Below are positions 53,836 to 64,000 of a stretch of 64,000 nt of DNA, one piece after another (position 1 is the stretch's first letter; each line of letters opens with the position of its first letter). Both the position numbers and the translations under genes were made by a program. The stretch is taken from assembly GCA_030674185.1 (NCBI GenBank), contig CM060307.1, positions 65,777,153-65,841,152 on the forward strand, in the 5' to 3' direction. The stretch is from Monoplex corrugatus. Taxonomy: Eukaryota > Mollusca > Gastropoda > Littorinimorpha > Ranellidae. Below the pieces are notes generated by a model. The model searched no databases. It was not told the origin of the DNA and worked only from the letters and a program-made list of their open reading frames with translations.

Positions 53836-54395
53836 GGACTGAGCAGTCAAGTATCATTTGTTTCATGAAATTTCTTCGTTCAAATTTGCCTTTTGCTGAT
53901 AGGATACAACATTTTGATAAAAAGAATGCTTACAATAAATCTGTCACGTAGTTCCAAACCAGAATGACGTACCATCATGTAGCCATTGCCAACTTTGATC
54001 CATTATATCGTTATAATATTGCTTCTGAAACAAGGGAGAATATGAAACAAATAAATAGATAACAAAATACATAGATAATTAATAAAACTATACAAATAAA
54101 ACTAGAATGAACTCTTCAGTCTTCTTTTCCTGTATGTTCGTGATTTCCCATTATCACGTGACCTTGAAAACATAAGCAGACAAATGTCAAACTAATTCAC
54201 TATGAATTTTCTGTTGCGACAAAAGAAAAGTTGTTGGTTAAAATTCGCCAAGAGACAGTTTGGTTTTGAGCTTTTCTCATCATCAGGATGGTCGCTTAAG
54301 CGAGACTTTATTTCAGAAGTAAGCAACGCCACAGGAATTTCTTTGTTTACATGCATGAGAAAGGAGGGGGGGGGGGTTGTTTGGGGGTTTTTTTT
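53836..54395. other. No gene recognised
   Basis: AT-rich mixed sequence without a supported ORF; G-run at 54365-54377. Confidence 0.5.
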
Positions 54396-54397
54396 GT

Positions 54398-54528
54398 TTG
54401 CTTTGTTTTGTTTGTTTGTTCGTTTGTTTTGTTTTGTTGTTTTTTTGTTTGTTCGTTCACTTGTTTGTTTGTTTGTTTGTTTGTTTGTTTGTTTGTTTGT
54501 TTGTTTGTTTGTTTGTTTTTGTTTGTTT
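54398..54528. repeat. (TTTG)n microsatellite
   Basis: Includes about 17 pure GTTT units at 54460-54525. Confidence 0.97.
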
Positions 54529-54570
54529 GTGTCCTCGTCCAGTTTCCGTTACAGGTCAAAATATTAAAAT

Positions 54571-54742
54571 AGGCTGTGATGACAAGTTCTTTGAGAGGAC
54601 ATCCTATGACGTGAAATTCATATACTACAAGTTGTGATGAGAAGTTCTTTGAGAGGATATCATATGACGTGAAACCCATGTACTATAGGTTATGATCAGA
54701 AGTTCTTTGAGAGGACATCATATGACATGAGATTCACATACT
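54571..54742. repeat. 58-bp tandem repeat, three copies
   Basis: Units at 54571, 54629 and 54687 share GATGA(C/G)AAGTTCTTTGAG, AGGA(C/T)ATC(C/A)TATGACGTGA. A single relic lies at 24373-24420. The stretch 54743-55440 has no recognised gene. Confidence 0.85.
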
Positions 54743-55442
54743 TGATTCTGCATGTGCTTGGCGACTTACTTTTCCTGAGGAAGAGAAACACACATTTCAC
54801 ACAGAAAAAAGTCCACGACAGACAGAAATCAATCCAATCTAATCCAATCCATTCAATGCATATGGACAAGAAATTACTTACTGAGAACTTACTGAGAACA
54901 GAGAGTGCAGATTAGCAGACAGTTCTGTCAATCGATCATAAATTTTTTTCATGGATGTTGGGAAAGGGAGGAGAGAGGACGGAAAATTTGGTTTCACTGG
55001 ATATTTTTTCCTGTGAAATTTAGGTTTCTCTCTACTCATGTACATCTACAGCTACACGTGTCATGAACAAAATTATGCAAATCATTTATCTTTTCTGTGT
55101 GGAAAACAAAAGTATGTGTATGCTTCTGTAGTCTCGTGTAATTAATGGTATTCGTCATTCGTAGAAAAAGAAATTTCGACGTGGTCGAAGATCTGTCAAC
55201 AACTTATTTGTATTGTTAATGATTCGGCACCTGTTTAGTGACCTTCTGTAGTTTCTTGTTCATTTAAGACTGCCGGTGTCTCCAGCATTGGGCTTGATTC
55301 CATGTAACAAACCGTACATGTCTTCATTTGAGAGGTGTCTCTCACTTTGCTTCTCTCTTTCTTTTCTTCTTTCTCTGTTAGTTTAAATCTGTGTTTGGAG
55401 TTTTGCATACAAAGTAGACCACGTTTTCTGGATGCCTGATTG

Positions 55443-55572
55443 TTTATTTTTTGCATTTGTTTATTTGTTTGTTTTTTGTTTGTTTCTTTCTTCCTTTCTT
55501 TCTTTCTTTCTTTTCTTTCTTTCTTTCTTTGTTCGTTAGTTCGTTTGTTCGTTTGTTCGTTTGTTCGTTTAT
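55443..55572. repeat. (TTTC)n/(TTCG)n tract
   Basis: TTTG, CTTT and GTTCGTTT units. From 55573 to 56284 no gene is recognised. Confidence 0.9.
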
Positions 55573-56284
55573 GTGTCTGTAAATAGCTTCTGGTGATCTC
55601 TAGTCTCTCGAAACGCATAATTGGGAACCCACACATAATGCATGAAAAGGAGAGAATTCATTTTAATATATTCTTCATGACGTGGGTTTAGTGTGACATG
55701 TCAAGACATAACATCAATTATTTCACATCATACACAACATCACGATTATTTCAAGTGAAACTACAACTTTGCATAGTTTTCAAGCTTATCAGATCAAATT
55801 TCTTTTATTAAACTAGTTTGTAATGCTGAGTCTTACAATTGAAAGGAAAAATGTCAGTATGGCTTGGATTTCCCAGTTTACCCTACCCTCCTTAGTTTTC
55901 TTGATCAAGTTAATTTTATCCTTGAAGGCAGAGACAAACTGACGATGAAACTCTCTTCGTTCTCGCATTAGGCCAAGAGGTACTGATCGCCAAGACACAC
56001 TCGTCGTTAGAAAGAGGTTGACACACTCTTGCGGCTGAAAGATTTCTGCCCGCCATTCTGCAGGAAGAGAAGAGGCTCAAGGGAACGGGGATAATATCTG
56101 TGGGTCACGTACATTCGCAGACTAGGGCAGTGTGAGGAAAAAAAAACAAGTAAGAAGCATCGTTTGTGAGAACGCTCCAGCTGGCATTAAAACAATATTG
56201 TCTAGACAGGCCTCCTGCGTGTGTCCATGATCAAGTGCTTATTCATCGGCTGCATTTTCGACAAAACTGTGAAATGATGATTTT

Positions 56285-56348
56285 GAAGCTCTGTCTCCTT
56301 CCCTCCCTCCCTCCCGTCTCTCTTTATCTCTTTCTCTCTCTCTCTCTC

Positions 56349-56392
<44 letters not shown>

Positions 56393-56581
56393 CTCTCTCT
56401 TTCTCTGTCTCTGTCTCTGTGTCTCTGTCTCTGTCTCTGTCTCTGTGTCTCTGTCTCTGTGTCTCTGTCTCTCTCGTTCTCTCTCCTCTCTCTCCTCTCT
56501 GCTCTCTCTCTCCCCTCTCGCTCTCTCGCTTTCTCTGTTTCTCTCTCTCTGCCTCTCTCTGTCTCTCTTGCCTCTCTGTCT

Positions 56582-56613
<32 letters not shown>

Positions 56614-56630
56614 CGCTCTCCTCTCTCCTC

Positions 56631-56661
<31 letters not shown>

Positions 56662-56682
56662 ATCTCCGTCTCTCTCTTAAAC
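56285..56682. repeat. 400-bp (CT)n pyrimidine tract
   Basis: CT, GTCT and CTTT units. From 56683 to 57034 nothing is recognised. Confidence 0.95.
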
Positions 56683-57034
56683 CAATGTCAACTTCCAAAT
56701 TCTACAATCATCACCATTAACAATACATGCAACGTATATTTTTTTTAATTCACCGTGATAATTGTTGCCTGATTCTTGATGTGGATTAAGCAAGTGTCGC
56801 GATTTGCGTAAATCTAAGTTAGTTATAAAAGTTAGGATTGTGGCACTGTCATTTTTCTAATGGAAAATTTCCCATCAGTGCAAAGGAATGGAGTACTGGG
56901 AGCATCGAGTCCATTCCATTGGCCTTTGCTCTTTTGACGTTATATCAAAAGTGCCATGTAAAAATTGATTCCTTTGATGTGTAGTCTTCCCTCCACAACT
57001 CTCAGCAGAGTGCTGTCTGCATATGTGGATATAT

Positions 57035-57045
57035 ACATATAGATA

Positions 57046-57092
<47 letters not shown>

Positions 57093-57360
57093 GTATGTAT
57101 GTATGTATGTATGCGTGTGTGTGTGTGTGTGTGTGTGCGGGCGTTTGTAATAATGATAATGATAATAATAACGATGACGAGATGATGATGATGATAATGA
57201 TGATCATGATCATGATGATCATAATGATGATTATGATGATGATCATGATGATGATGATGATGACGTTGATGATGACGTTGATGATGTTGATGGTAACGAT
57301 GATGATGATGATAATGATGATGATGATGATGACGACGACGACGACGACGACAGTAAATTT
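57035..57360. repeat. (TA)n, (GTAT)n, (GT)n and (GAT)n/(GAC)n array
   Basis: TA to 57090, GTAT/GT to 57138, then about 215 bp of GAT/AAT/GAC triplets. The open frame of Met/Ile/Asp is an artefact. Confidence 0.95.
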
Positions 57361-57434
57361 TATGGTTTGCACTCACGCACCCGACAGACTCATGCGATCA
57401 ATGCAGAATTTGTAAAATACACGAAAAAGACTTA

Positions 57435-57539
57435 CACAAACTGTGTGTGTATGGGCTTTTGTGTATGAGTGTGTGAGTGTGCGTGTGTGTGTATGCGTGT
57501 GTGTGCGTGTGTGTGTGCTGTGTGTGTTGGTGCGTGGTG

Positions 57540-57599
<60 letters not shown>

Positions 57600-57612
57600 T
57601 GTGTGTGTGTGA
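57435..57612. repeat. (GT)n microsatellite with TGGTG breaks
   Basis: Repeated GTGTGTGGTGTGTG units. Confidence 0.95.
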
Positions 57613-57754
57613 ATGCAAAGATCAGATTGGATTCACTTTTCGTCCCAACGGAATTTTCTGGTGTGTGTGTGTGTGTGTGCCGGCCCACTACAGTTTTCAT
57701 CCTTTGTTTACTGACTGAAATGGAGTTTTCAACAGGCTGTTGCTATTAGTTATG

Positions 57755-57868
57755 TTCTGTCTGTCTGTCTGTCTGTCTGTCTGTATGTATGTAAGCATGT
57801 ATGTATGTATAAATGTATGTATGTATGTATGTATGAATGAATGTATGTATATATGTATGTATGTATAT
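57755..57868. repeat. (GTCT)n and (GTAT)n microsatellite at gap edge
   Basis: Runs into the N gap at 57869. Confidence 0.95.
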
Positions 57869-57968
57869 NNNNNNNNNNNNNNNNNNNNNNNNNNNNNNNN
57901 NNNNNNNNNNNNNNNNNNNNNNNNNNNNNNNNNNNNNNNNNNNNNNNNNNNNNNNNNNNNNNNNNNNN
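57869..57968. other. Assembly gap of 100 N
   Basis: Exactly 100 N, a conventional unknown-size gap between a (GTAT)n run and a 42-bp array. Protein frames that read through it are not real. Confidence 1.
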
Positions 57969-58635
57969 TGAGAGTAATGATTCCTTTCTGAACAAACTCC
58001 AGGAACTGTCTGAGAGTAATGATTCCTTCCTGAACAAACTCCAGGAACTGTCTGAGAGCAATCAATCCTTTTTGAACAAACTCCAGGAACTGTTTAAGAG
58101 CAATGAAGCCTTCTTGAACAAACTCCAGGAACTGTCTGAGAGCAATCAATCCTTTTTGAACAAACTCCAGGAACTGTCTAAGAGCAATCAATCCTTTTTG
58201 AACAAACTCCAGGAACTGTCTGAGAGCAATCAATCCTTTTTGAACAAACTCCAGGAACTGTCTAAGAGCAATGAAGCCTTCTTGAACAAACTCCAGGAAC
58301 TGTCTGAGAGCAATCAATCCTTTTTGAACAAACTCCAGGAACTGTCTAAGAGCAATGAAGCCTTCTTGAACAAACTCCAGGAACTGTCTGAGAGCAATGA
58401 AGCCTTCTTGAACAAACTCCAGGAACTGTCTAAGAGCAATGAAGCCTTCTTGAACAAACTCCAGGAACTGTCTAAGAACAATCAATTCTTTTTGAACAAA
58501 CTCCAGGAACTGTCTAAGAGCAATGAAGCCTTCTTGAACAAACTCCAGGAACTGTCTAAGAACAATCAATCCTTTTTGAACAAACTCCAGGAACTGTCTA
58601 AGAGCAATGAAGCCTTCTTGAACAAACTCCAAGCT
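57969..58635. repeat. 42-bp tandem repeat, 16 copies, open on both strands
   Basis: Unit GAACTGTCTGAGAGCAATCA + ATCCTTTTTGAACAAACTCC + AG; the plus frame gives a 14-residue unit SFLNKLQELSESNQ, the minus frame LEFVQEGFIALRQF. Two main variants alternate (CAATCCTTTTT, coding QS, and GAAGCCTTCTT, coding EA). The left end is lost in the gap. The plus frame runs on to a stop at 58761 through a (CAT)n His-rich stretch. I do not call a gene: there is no start and no conserved flank. The unit resembles the repeat end at 27735-27765. Confidence 0.95.
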
Positions 58636-58699
58636 ATCCATAAGCGTTCAAAGAACCTTTCAAATCATCTACATCATCATCCTCATTGTCATCGCCATC

Positions 58700-58990
58700 A
58701 TCGTCATAAAGACAATCACGCAGGTGTCGTGGATTCGACCCTCAGATGGACCACTTGCTAGGAAACATTTCGGACTGAGATATGCGTTTCACCATAATGT
58801 TGCCGGGATTGTTCCTGTGACAGATTGCTGCAAAGTCCTCACTAGTGGGTTGGATTTATGTACAGGCTAGTGACTTATGTCATGACTTTTTTGGGGGGGG
58901 GGGGAGGGGGCTTCTCTACCACATGGCATCAGAGACATCAGTACATGTGGAACTCATTCTCAGACTGGAGACAGTATTTTGAGAACGTGA
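58700..58990 (+). mobile_element. SINE relic with SINE-A-like tail
   Basis: GTGTCGTGGATTCGACCCTC resembles a B box. GTTGGATTTATGTACAGGC, CACATGGCATCAGAGACATC and GGAACTCATTCTCAGACTGG correspond to the SINE-A tail (53700-53815). Confidence 0.5.
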
Positions 58991-59009
58991 ATCTAACTGA
59001 GAAACACAA

Positions 59010-59013
59010 TCAC

Positions 59014-59056
<43 letters not shown>

Positions 59057-59122
59057 ACTGTCTCTCTTTGTGTCTCTGTCTTTACCTCTGTCTCTGTTTG
59101 TCTGTCTGTCTGTCTGTCTTTC

Positions 59123-59173
<51 letters not shown>

Positions 59174-59187
59174 CTCTCTTTATCTCT
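59010..59187. repeat. (CTGT)n and (CT)n tract
   Basis: CTGT units, then CT; it forms the pyrimidine block left of the first satellite unit. Confidence 0.95.
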
Positions 59188-59716
59188 CTCTTCTTTGGTT
59201 ATGTCAGAGACGTAAACACACGCAGAGAGGGAGGGAGGGAAAGAGAAAAAGAGTTCAATAACGAAAAATCACAGTTCTTCAAGGGAGCGAAGGCAAACAG
59301 AATGAAAGAGGATGGTACAGGAAAAGGGTGGATATTGGATAGGAAGAAAAATGTCTTCCACAACTTTTATTCTGGAGGTTAGCAAACATAACAGTCCTGT
59401 CTGGCTCTTGTTGAAATGAACGGTGCTTCCCAATCCAGTGGGCGTTTAGCACAGCCGTTAATGAAGTGACATAAAGTATCAGCATGTTGACTTGAACAAA
59501 CTTGGCAAGGCTCCCAGAGAGACAGAGAGGCATGTAATTGGATAGAGTTGCAAGAAAAACTTTCGAGACAAACGAACAAATAGAACACAGAATAAAGGAC
59601 AATACATGGAAAGATATTTGAAAAGAGTTGATTGTATAAAGCCTAACCACCTGCACACTTTAACTTTCTCACTCTCTTTCTCTCTTTCTCTCTCTCTCTC
59701 TATATATATATATATA

Positions 59717-59753
59717 CAGGGTGTTTTAAAATGAATACGCCAAAATCATCACG
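59717..59753. repeat. Transposon terminal inverted repeat, left
   Basis: 37 bp, pairs with 61037-61073 with three mismatches. It is the likely transposase binding site and cleavage end. Confidence 0.93.
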
Positions 59754-59835
59754 TGATGTGTCAAAAACGAAAAAAATTACAAACCTCTAGCATGAACACA
59801 TGTGTTGTATATACATTCAAGTTTCATTTCATGTT

Positions 59836-60891
59836 TTATAAGTGCTCAATGTGGCCACCACCGGCAGCGCGGACAACATCAAGCCGATATGAGAATTCCT
59901 CCCAAACGCGCCTCAGCATGTCACGGTCCACCGTGTTGATTGCAGCTGTTATTCGATCTTTCAAGTCATCGATACTTGCTGGAAGTGGTGGAACATAAAC
60001 TTGGTCTTTAACATACCCCCACAAGAAAAAGTCACACACAGTGAGGTCCGGGGATCTGGCAGGCCAAGCACAGAGAGCAAGGTCTTTAGCACCTCTCCTC
60101 CCAATCCATCGCTGAGGCACGTTTTCATTCAGATAAGCTCTAACCCCAAGATGCCAATGGGGTGGTGCTCCATCTTGCTGAAAAATGAAGTCATTCGAAT
60201 CTGCTTGCAGTAAAGTGAATAGCCAGTTTTGGAGCATTTCGAGATAGGTTTGTCCTGTAACGGTGTTTCCTTCAAAGAAAAAGGGACCATAGACCTTGTC
60301 TTGAGACACAGCACAGAAGACGTTCACTTTAGGGGAATCTCTTTCATGCTCAACAGTTTCATGTGGGTGATCTGTTCCCCAAATGCGCACATTGTGACGA
60401 TTGACTGTGCCGCTCAAATGGAAAGTCGCTTCGTCACTAAAACCTAAACGTGAAAAGAGAGTTTCATCACCTTCCTCCATCTCCAGCATTGACTCACAGA
60501 ATGTCCTCCGCATCACCTTGTCATCATTAGTAAGTGCTTGGACGAGGCTTAGTTTGTATGGTTTCATGTGTAATCGTCTCTTTAACACACGCCAGACAGT
60601 GGTATGAGGGATGGCAAGCTGAAGACTTGCTCGACGTACGGACTTACGTGGGCTGCTCTCAAATGCATCATGAATCCTCTCCACTTGCTCCTCTGTAACA
60701 CGTGGTCTTCCAGGACTCTTTCCTTTGCACAGACACCCACTCTCTTTAAACTGTCTAACCCACCGTCGAATGCTCTCACGATGGGGCGGATCAATGCCGA
60801 ATTCTGTTCTGAAAGCACGTTGCACCGTGACAATGGCGTTTGTTTTCGCGAACTCAAGCACGCAAAACGCCTTCTGCTGAGGAGTCGCCAT
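59836..60891 (-). CDS. Transposase, DUF4817-headed mariner-like, DD46D spacing
   Basis: 351 codons from ATG 60891 (MATPQQKAFCVLEF) to GGGHIEHL and stop; a GTG six codons upstream (60909) is less likely in a eukaryote. Domains: N-terminal helix-turn-helix of the DUF4817 type (residues about 5-55, FRTEFGIDPPHRESIRRW), GRPR linker (SPGRPRVTEEQ, about 60-70), second HTH (RASLQLAIPHTTVWRVLKRR, about 87-107), and an RNase H-fold catalytic domain with Asp153 (GFSDEATF), Asp240 (IFQQDGAPPHW) and Asp287 (LTVCDFFLWGYVKD). The spacing between the last two is 46 residues, longer than the 34-41 of classical Tc1, mariner and maT elements. It should cut and paste at TA sites in the nucleus. Relatives are common in arthropods. 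No stop, frameshift or lost catalytic residue is seen. Confidence 0.95.
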   Translation of the reverse strand: MATPQQKAFCVLEFAKTNAIVTVQRAFRTEFGIDPPHRESIRRWVRQFKESGCLCKGKSPGRPRVTEEQVERIHDAFESSPRKSVRRASLQLAIPHTTVWRVLKRRLHMKPYKLSLVQALTNDDKVMRRTFCESMLEMEEGDETLFSRLGFSDEATFHLSGTVNRHNVRIWGTDHPHETVEHERDSPKVNVFCAVSQDKVYGPFFFEGNTVTGQTYLEMLQNWLFTLLQADSNDFIFQQDGAPPHWHLGVRAYLNENVPQRWIGRRGAKDLALCAWPARSPDLTVCDFFLWGYVKDQVYVPPLPASIDDLKDRITAAINTVDRDMLRRVWEEFSYRLDVVRAAGGGHIEHL

Positions 60892-61036
60892 TTTGATTGA
60901 TCTTCCCACAATTCAGCTGCACCGGAAGTTATACTAACGACAGCGGTGAAACTGACACCCAATCAAACTTTGATAACTACTCTATCAAATAACCACTGAT
61001 TCAGTCCACTACAATGCTATAGACCTGAAAAAACTG

Positions 61037-61073
61037 CGTAATGATTTTGGCGTATTCTTTTTGAAACACCCTG
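61037..61073. repeat. Transposon terminal inverted repeat, right
   Basis: Pairs with 59717-59753; it lies 145 bp upstream of the transposase ATG, so it may also contain its promoter. Confidence 0.93.
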
Positions 61074-61361
61074 TATATCTATCTTTCTCTCTCTTTCTCT
61101 GTGTCTCTGTCACTCTCTGTCTCTCCGTCTATCTCTCTCTCTCTCTTTCTCTTTGTCCCTGTCTCTGTCTTTGTCTCCATCTTTGTCTCTCTCTGTCTCT
61201 CTGTGTCTCTTTCTCTCTGTCTCTCTCTGTCTCTCTCGTCTCTGTCTCTGTCTCTGCCTCTCTCTGTCTCTCTTTTGTTCTCTCTCTCCCTTGCTCTCTT
61301 CTCTCTCTCTCTCTCACTCTTTTTCTTTCGTTCTCTCTCTTTCTTCTTTCTCTCGCTTTGT

Positions 61362-61449
<88 letters not shown>

Positions 61450-61923
61450 TTGGTTATTTCAGAAACGTAAACACACGCAGAGAGGAAGGGAGGGAGGGAG
61501 GGAAAGAGAAAAAGAGTTCAACAACGAAAAATCACAGTTCTTCAAGGGAGCGAAGGCAAATAGAATGAAAGAGGATGGTACAGGAAAAGTGTGGATAGGG
61601 GATAGGAAGAAAAATGTCTTCCACAACTTTTATTCTGGAGGTTAGCAAACATAACAGTCCTGTCTGGCTCTTGTTGAAATGAACGGTGCTTCCCAATCCA
61701 GTGGGCGTTTAGCACAGCCGTTAATGAAGTGACATAAAGTATCAGCATGTTGACTTGGACAAACTTGGCAAGCACTCAGTGAGACAGAGAGGCATGTAAT
61801 TGAATAGAGTTGCAAGAAAAAATTTCGAGACAAACGAACAAATAGAACACAGAAAAAAGGACAATACATGGAAAGATATTTGAAAAGAGTTGATTGTATA
61901 AAGCCTAACCACCTGCAAACATT

Positions 61924-61976
<53 letters not shown>

Positions 61977-62739
61977 CTCTCTCTCTATCTCTCTCTCCCT
62001 TTCTCTGTGTCTCTGTCTCTGTCTCTCACTGTCTCTCTGTCTCTCTTGTCTCTTTGTTTCTCTCTGTCTCTCTCTCTGTCTCTCTCTGATTCTTTTTCTG
62101 TCTCGCCTCTCTCTGTCTCTCTTTTGTTCTATCTCTCCTTTCCTCTTCTATCTCTCTCTCTCAGTTTCTTTCTTTCTTTCTCTTTCTTTCTTTCTTTCTC
62201 TCGCTTTGTCTATTCTCTCTCTCCATCTCTCTCTCTGTCTCTCTCTCTCTCTCTTCTTTGGTTATTTCAGAAACATAAACACACACACAGAGGAAAGAAG
62301 GGAGGAGAGAGAAAGAGAGTCAAATAGCGATAAATTCACGGTTCTTCAAAGGAGCAAAAGCAAACAGAATGAAAGAGGATTATACAGGAAAAGGGTGGAT
62401 ATTGGATAGAAAGAAAAATGTCTTCCACAACTTTTATTCTGGAGGTTAGCAAACATAACAGTCCTGTCTGGCTCTTGTTGAAATGAACGGTGCTTCCCAA
62501 TCCAGTGGGCGTTTAGACAGCCGTTAATGAAGTGACATAAAGTATCAGCATGTTGACTTGGACAAACTTGGCAAGGCACTCAGTGAGACAGAGAGGCAAG
62601 TAATTGGATAGAGTTGCAAGAAAAACTTTCGAGACAAACGAACAAATAGAACACAGAAAAAAGGACAATACATACATGGAAAGATATTTGAAAAAAAGTT
62701 GATTGTATAAAGCCTAACCACCTGCACACTTTAACTTTC

Positions 62740-62816
<77 letters not shown>

Positions 62817-63665
62817 CTCTTTTTCTGTGTCTCTGTCACTCTCTGTCTCTATGTCTATCTCTCTCTCTCTTTCTCTTTGTTTCTGTCTTTGTCTTTGTCT
62901 CCATCTTGTCTCTCTCTGTCTCTCTGTGTCTCTTTCTCTCTATCTCTCTCTGTCTCTCTCTGTCTCTGTCTCTGTCTCTGCCTCTCTCTGTCTCTCTTTT
63001 GTTCTCTCTCTCCCTTGCTCTCTTCTCTCTCTCTCTCTCTCCACTCTCTTTCTTTCGTTCTCTCTCTTTCTTTCTTTCTTTCTCTCACTTTGTCTGTTCT
63101 CTCTCTCTCTCTCTCCTCTCTCTCTTCCTCTCTCCTCTCTCTCTCCCCTCTCTTCTTCGGTTATTTCAGAAACGTAAACACACGCAAGAGAGGAAGGGAG
63201 GGAGGGAAAGAGAAAAAGAGTTCAACAACGAAAAATCACAGTTCTTCAAGGGAACAAAGGCAAACAGAATGAAAGAGGATGGTACAGGAAAAGTGTGGAT
63301 AGGGGATAGGAAGAAAAATGTCTTCCACAACTTTTATTCTGGAGGTTAGCAAACATAACAGTCCTGTCTGGCTCTTGTTGAAATGAACGGTGCTTCCCAA
63401 TCCAGTGGGCGTTTAGCACAGCCGTTAATGAAGTGACATAAAGTATCAGCATGTTGACTTGAACAAACTTGGCAATGCTCCCAGAGAGACAGAGAGGCAA
63501 GTAATTGGATAGAGTTGCAAGAAAAAATTTCGAGACAAACGAACAAATAGAACACAGAAAAAAGGACAATACATGGAAAGATATTTGAAAAAAATTGATT
63601 GTATAAAGCCTAACCACCTGCACACTTTAACTTTCACTCTCTTTCTCTCTTTCTCTCTCTCTCTG

Positions 63666-63714
<49 letters not shown>

Positions 63715-64000
63715 CTTTTTCTGTGTCTCTGTCACTCTCTGCCTCTCTGTCTATCTCTCTCTCTCTCTCTTTCTCTTTGTTTCTGTTTTTGTCTTTGTCT
63801 CCATCTTTGTCTCTCTCTGTCTCTCTGTGTCTCTTTCTCTCTGTCTCTCTCTGTCTCTCTCTGTCTCTGTCTCTGTCTATGTCTCTGCCTCTCTCTGTTT
63901 CTCTTTTGTTCTCTCTCTCCCTTGCTTTCTTCTCTCTCTCTCTCACTCTCTTTCTGTCTTTTGTTCTCTCTCTTTCTTTCTTTTTTTTCTCTCACTTTGT

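Larger units (their letters stand above)
59717..61073 (-). mobile_element. Intact IS630/Tc1/mariner-superfamily transposon, 1,357 bp
   Basis: Inverted repeats of 37 bp (59717-59753 and 61037-61073, 34 of 37 matching) start CAGGGTGTTT and contain GAATACGCCAAAATCAT. TA flanks both ends (59715-59716, 61074-61075). One uninterrupted transposase fills the interior on the minus strand. It sits in the CT/TATC block of the first satellite unit and is absent from the other three, so it inserted after the array formed. Intact ends, an open gene and close TIR match point to a recent insertion. Confidence 0.95.
59188..64000. repeat. Satellite array, unit about 0.8-0.9 kb, four units, continues past window
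   Basis: Each unit has a conserved core of about 480 bp (59188-59670, 61445-61925, 62252-62735, 63151-63630) followed by a 330-420 bp CT-rich block. Core landmarks are GGTTATTTCAGAAACGTAAA, CACAGTTCTTCAAGGGAGCG, AACTTTTATTCTGGAGGTTA and GGGCGTTTAGCACAGCCGTT. The CT blocks of units 2, 3/4 and 4 also align to each other, including CTCTTTTGTTCTCTCTCTCC. After subtracting the transposon, the unit-1-to-unit-2 spacing is 895 bp, as between units 3 and 4 (899). Unit 3 is shorter (807). The reverse-strand core frame HADTLCHFINGCAKR links it to the dispersed repeat at 13036 and 37238. Confidence 0.92.

Noticed and set aside
57035..57360. Coding frame rich in Met/Asp across GAT/GAC repeats
   Set aside because: Triplet microsatellite; composition is dictated by the repeat.
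57841..58761. A 306-codon ORF across the N gap
   Set aside because: It reads through 100 N and a 42-bp repeat; no start or conserved flank supports it.
60892..60909. Upstream GTG start for the transposase
   Set aside because: GTG starts are not expected here; the ATG at 60891 begins the conserved MATPQQKAF-like N-terminus.

Overview
This is eukaryotic, non-coding, repeat-dominated DNA. There are no operons, no bacterial-type gene packing and no complete host gene I can recognise. The retroelement set (RTE-type, L2/CR1-type and RNase H-bearing I-superfamily LINEs), long tRNA-derived SINEs, Tc1/mariner, piggyBac-like and pogo-like DNA elements, and very dense CA/CT/GACA/GAA microsatellites point to a marine invertebrate. 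A mollusc, perhaps a gastropod, is my best guess; that is an inference from repeat style, not from a marker gene. One 100-base N run (57869-57968) and several noisy duplications show that this is a draft long-read-style assembly.

Layout. 1-5.1 kb: a minus-strand LINE with an SGNH-esterase-like ORF1 and an APE-RT-RNase H ORF2, broken by frameshifts and cut by the window edge. 5.3-5.8 kb: a pogo/Tigger-like MITE. 6.1-7.4 kb: an L2-like LINE tail nested in an RTE copy with a 6-bp target duplication. 7.4-11.5 kb: a composite palindromic TTAA MITE, SINE pieces and microsatellites. 11.5-18.8 kb: a possible signal-peptide exon, a dead L2/CR1 endonuclease region, and long purine/pyrimidine and CA tracts. 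18.9-19.9 kb: an RTE tail nested in an L2-like LINE with an 11-bp target duplication. 20.1-21.6 kb: a complete but frameshifted Tc1 (DD34E) element. 22-34 kb: SINEs, minisatellites of about 60 bp, LINE tails and diverged repeat pairs. 35-38.4 kb: a giant GAA/TTC array and CT tracts. 38.4-43 kb: LINE fragments, a second composite MITE and an L2-like copy with a 331-codon open frame. 43.4-46.4 kb: an RTE tail followed by about 70 copies of a 34-bp minisatellite. 46.4-57.8 kb: RTE tails, SINEs and microsatellites. 58-58.6 kb: a 42-bp array beside the assembly gap. 59.2-64 kb: a 0.8-0.9 kb satellite array, four units in the window, one of them carrying an intact transposon.

The most gene-like object is that transposon (59717-61073). 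It has 37-bp inverted repeats, a TA duplication and an uninterrupted 351-codon transposase of the DUF4817-headed IS630/Tc1/mariner type, with unusual D-D-D spacing (46 residues between the second and third acidic residues). The other coding signals are transposon-derived and mostly broken. The long open frames inside GAA, CT and CA tracts are artefacts of stop-free simple repeats.
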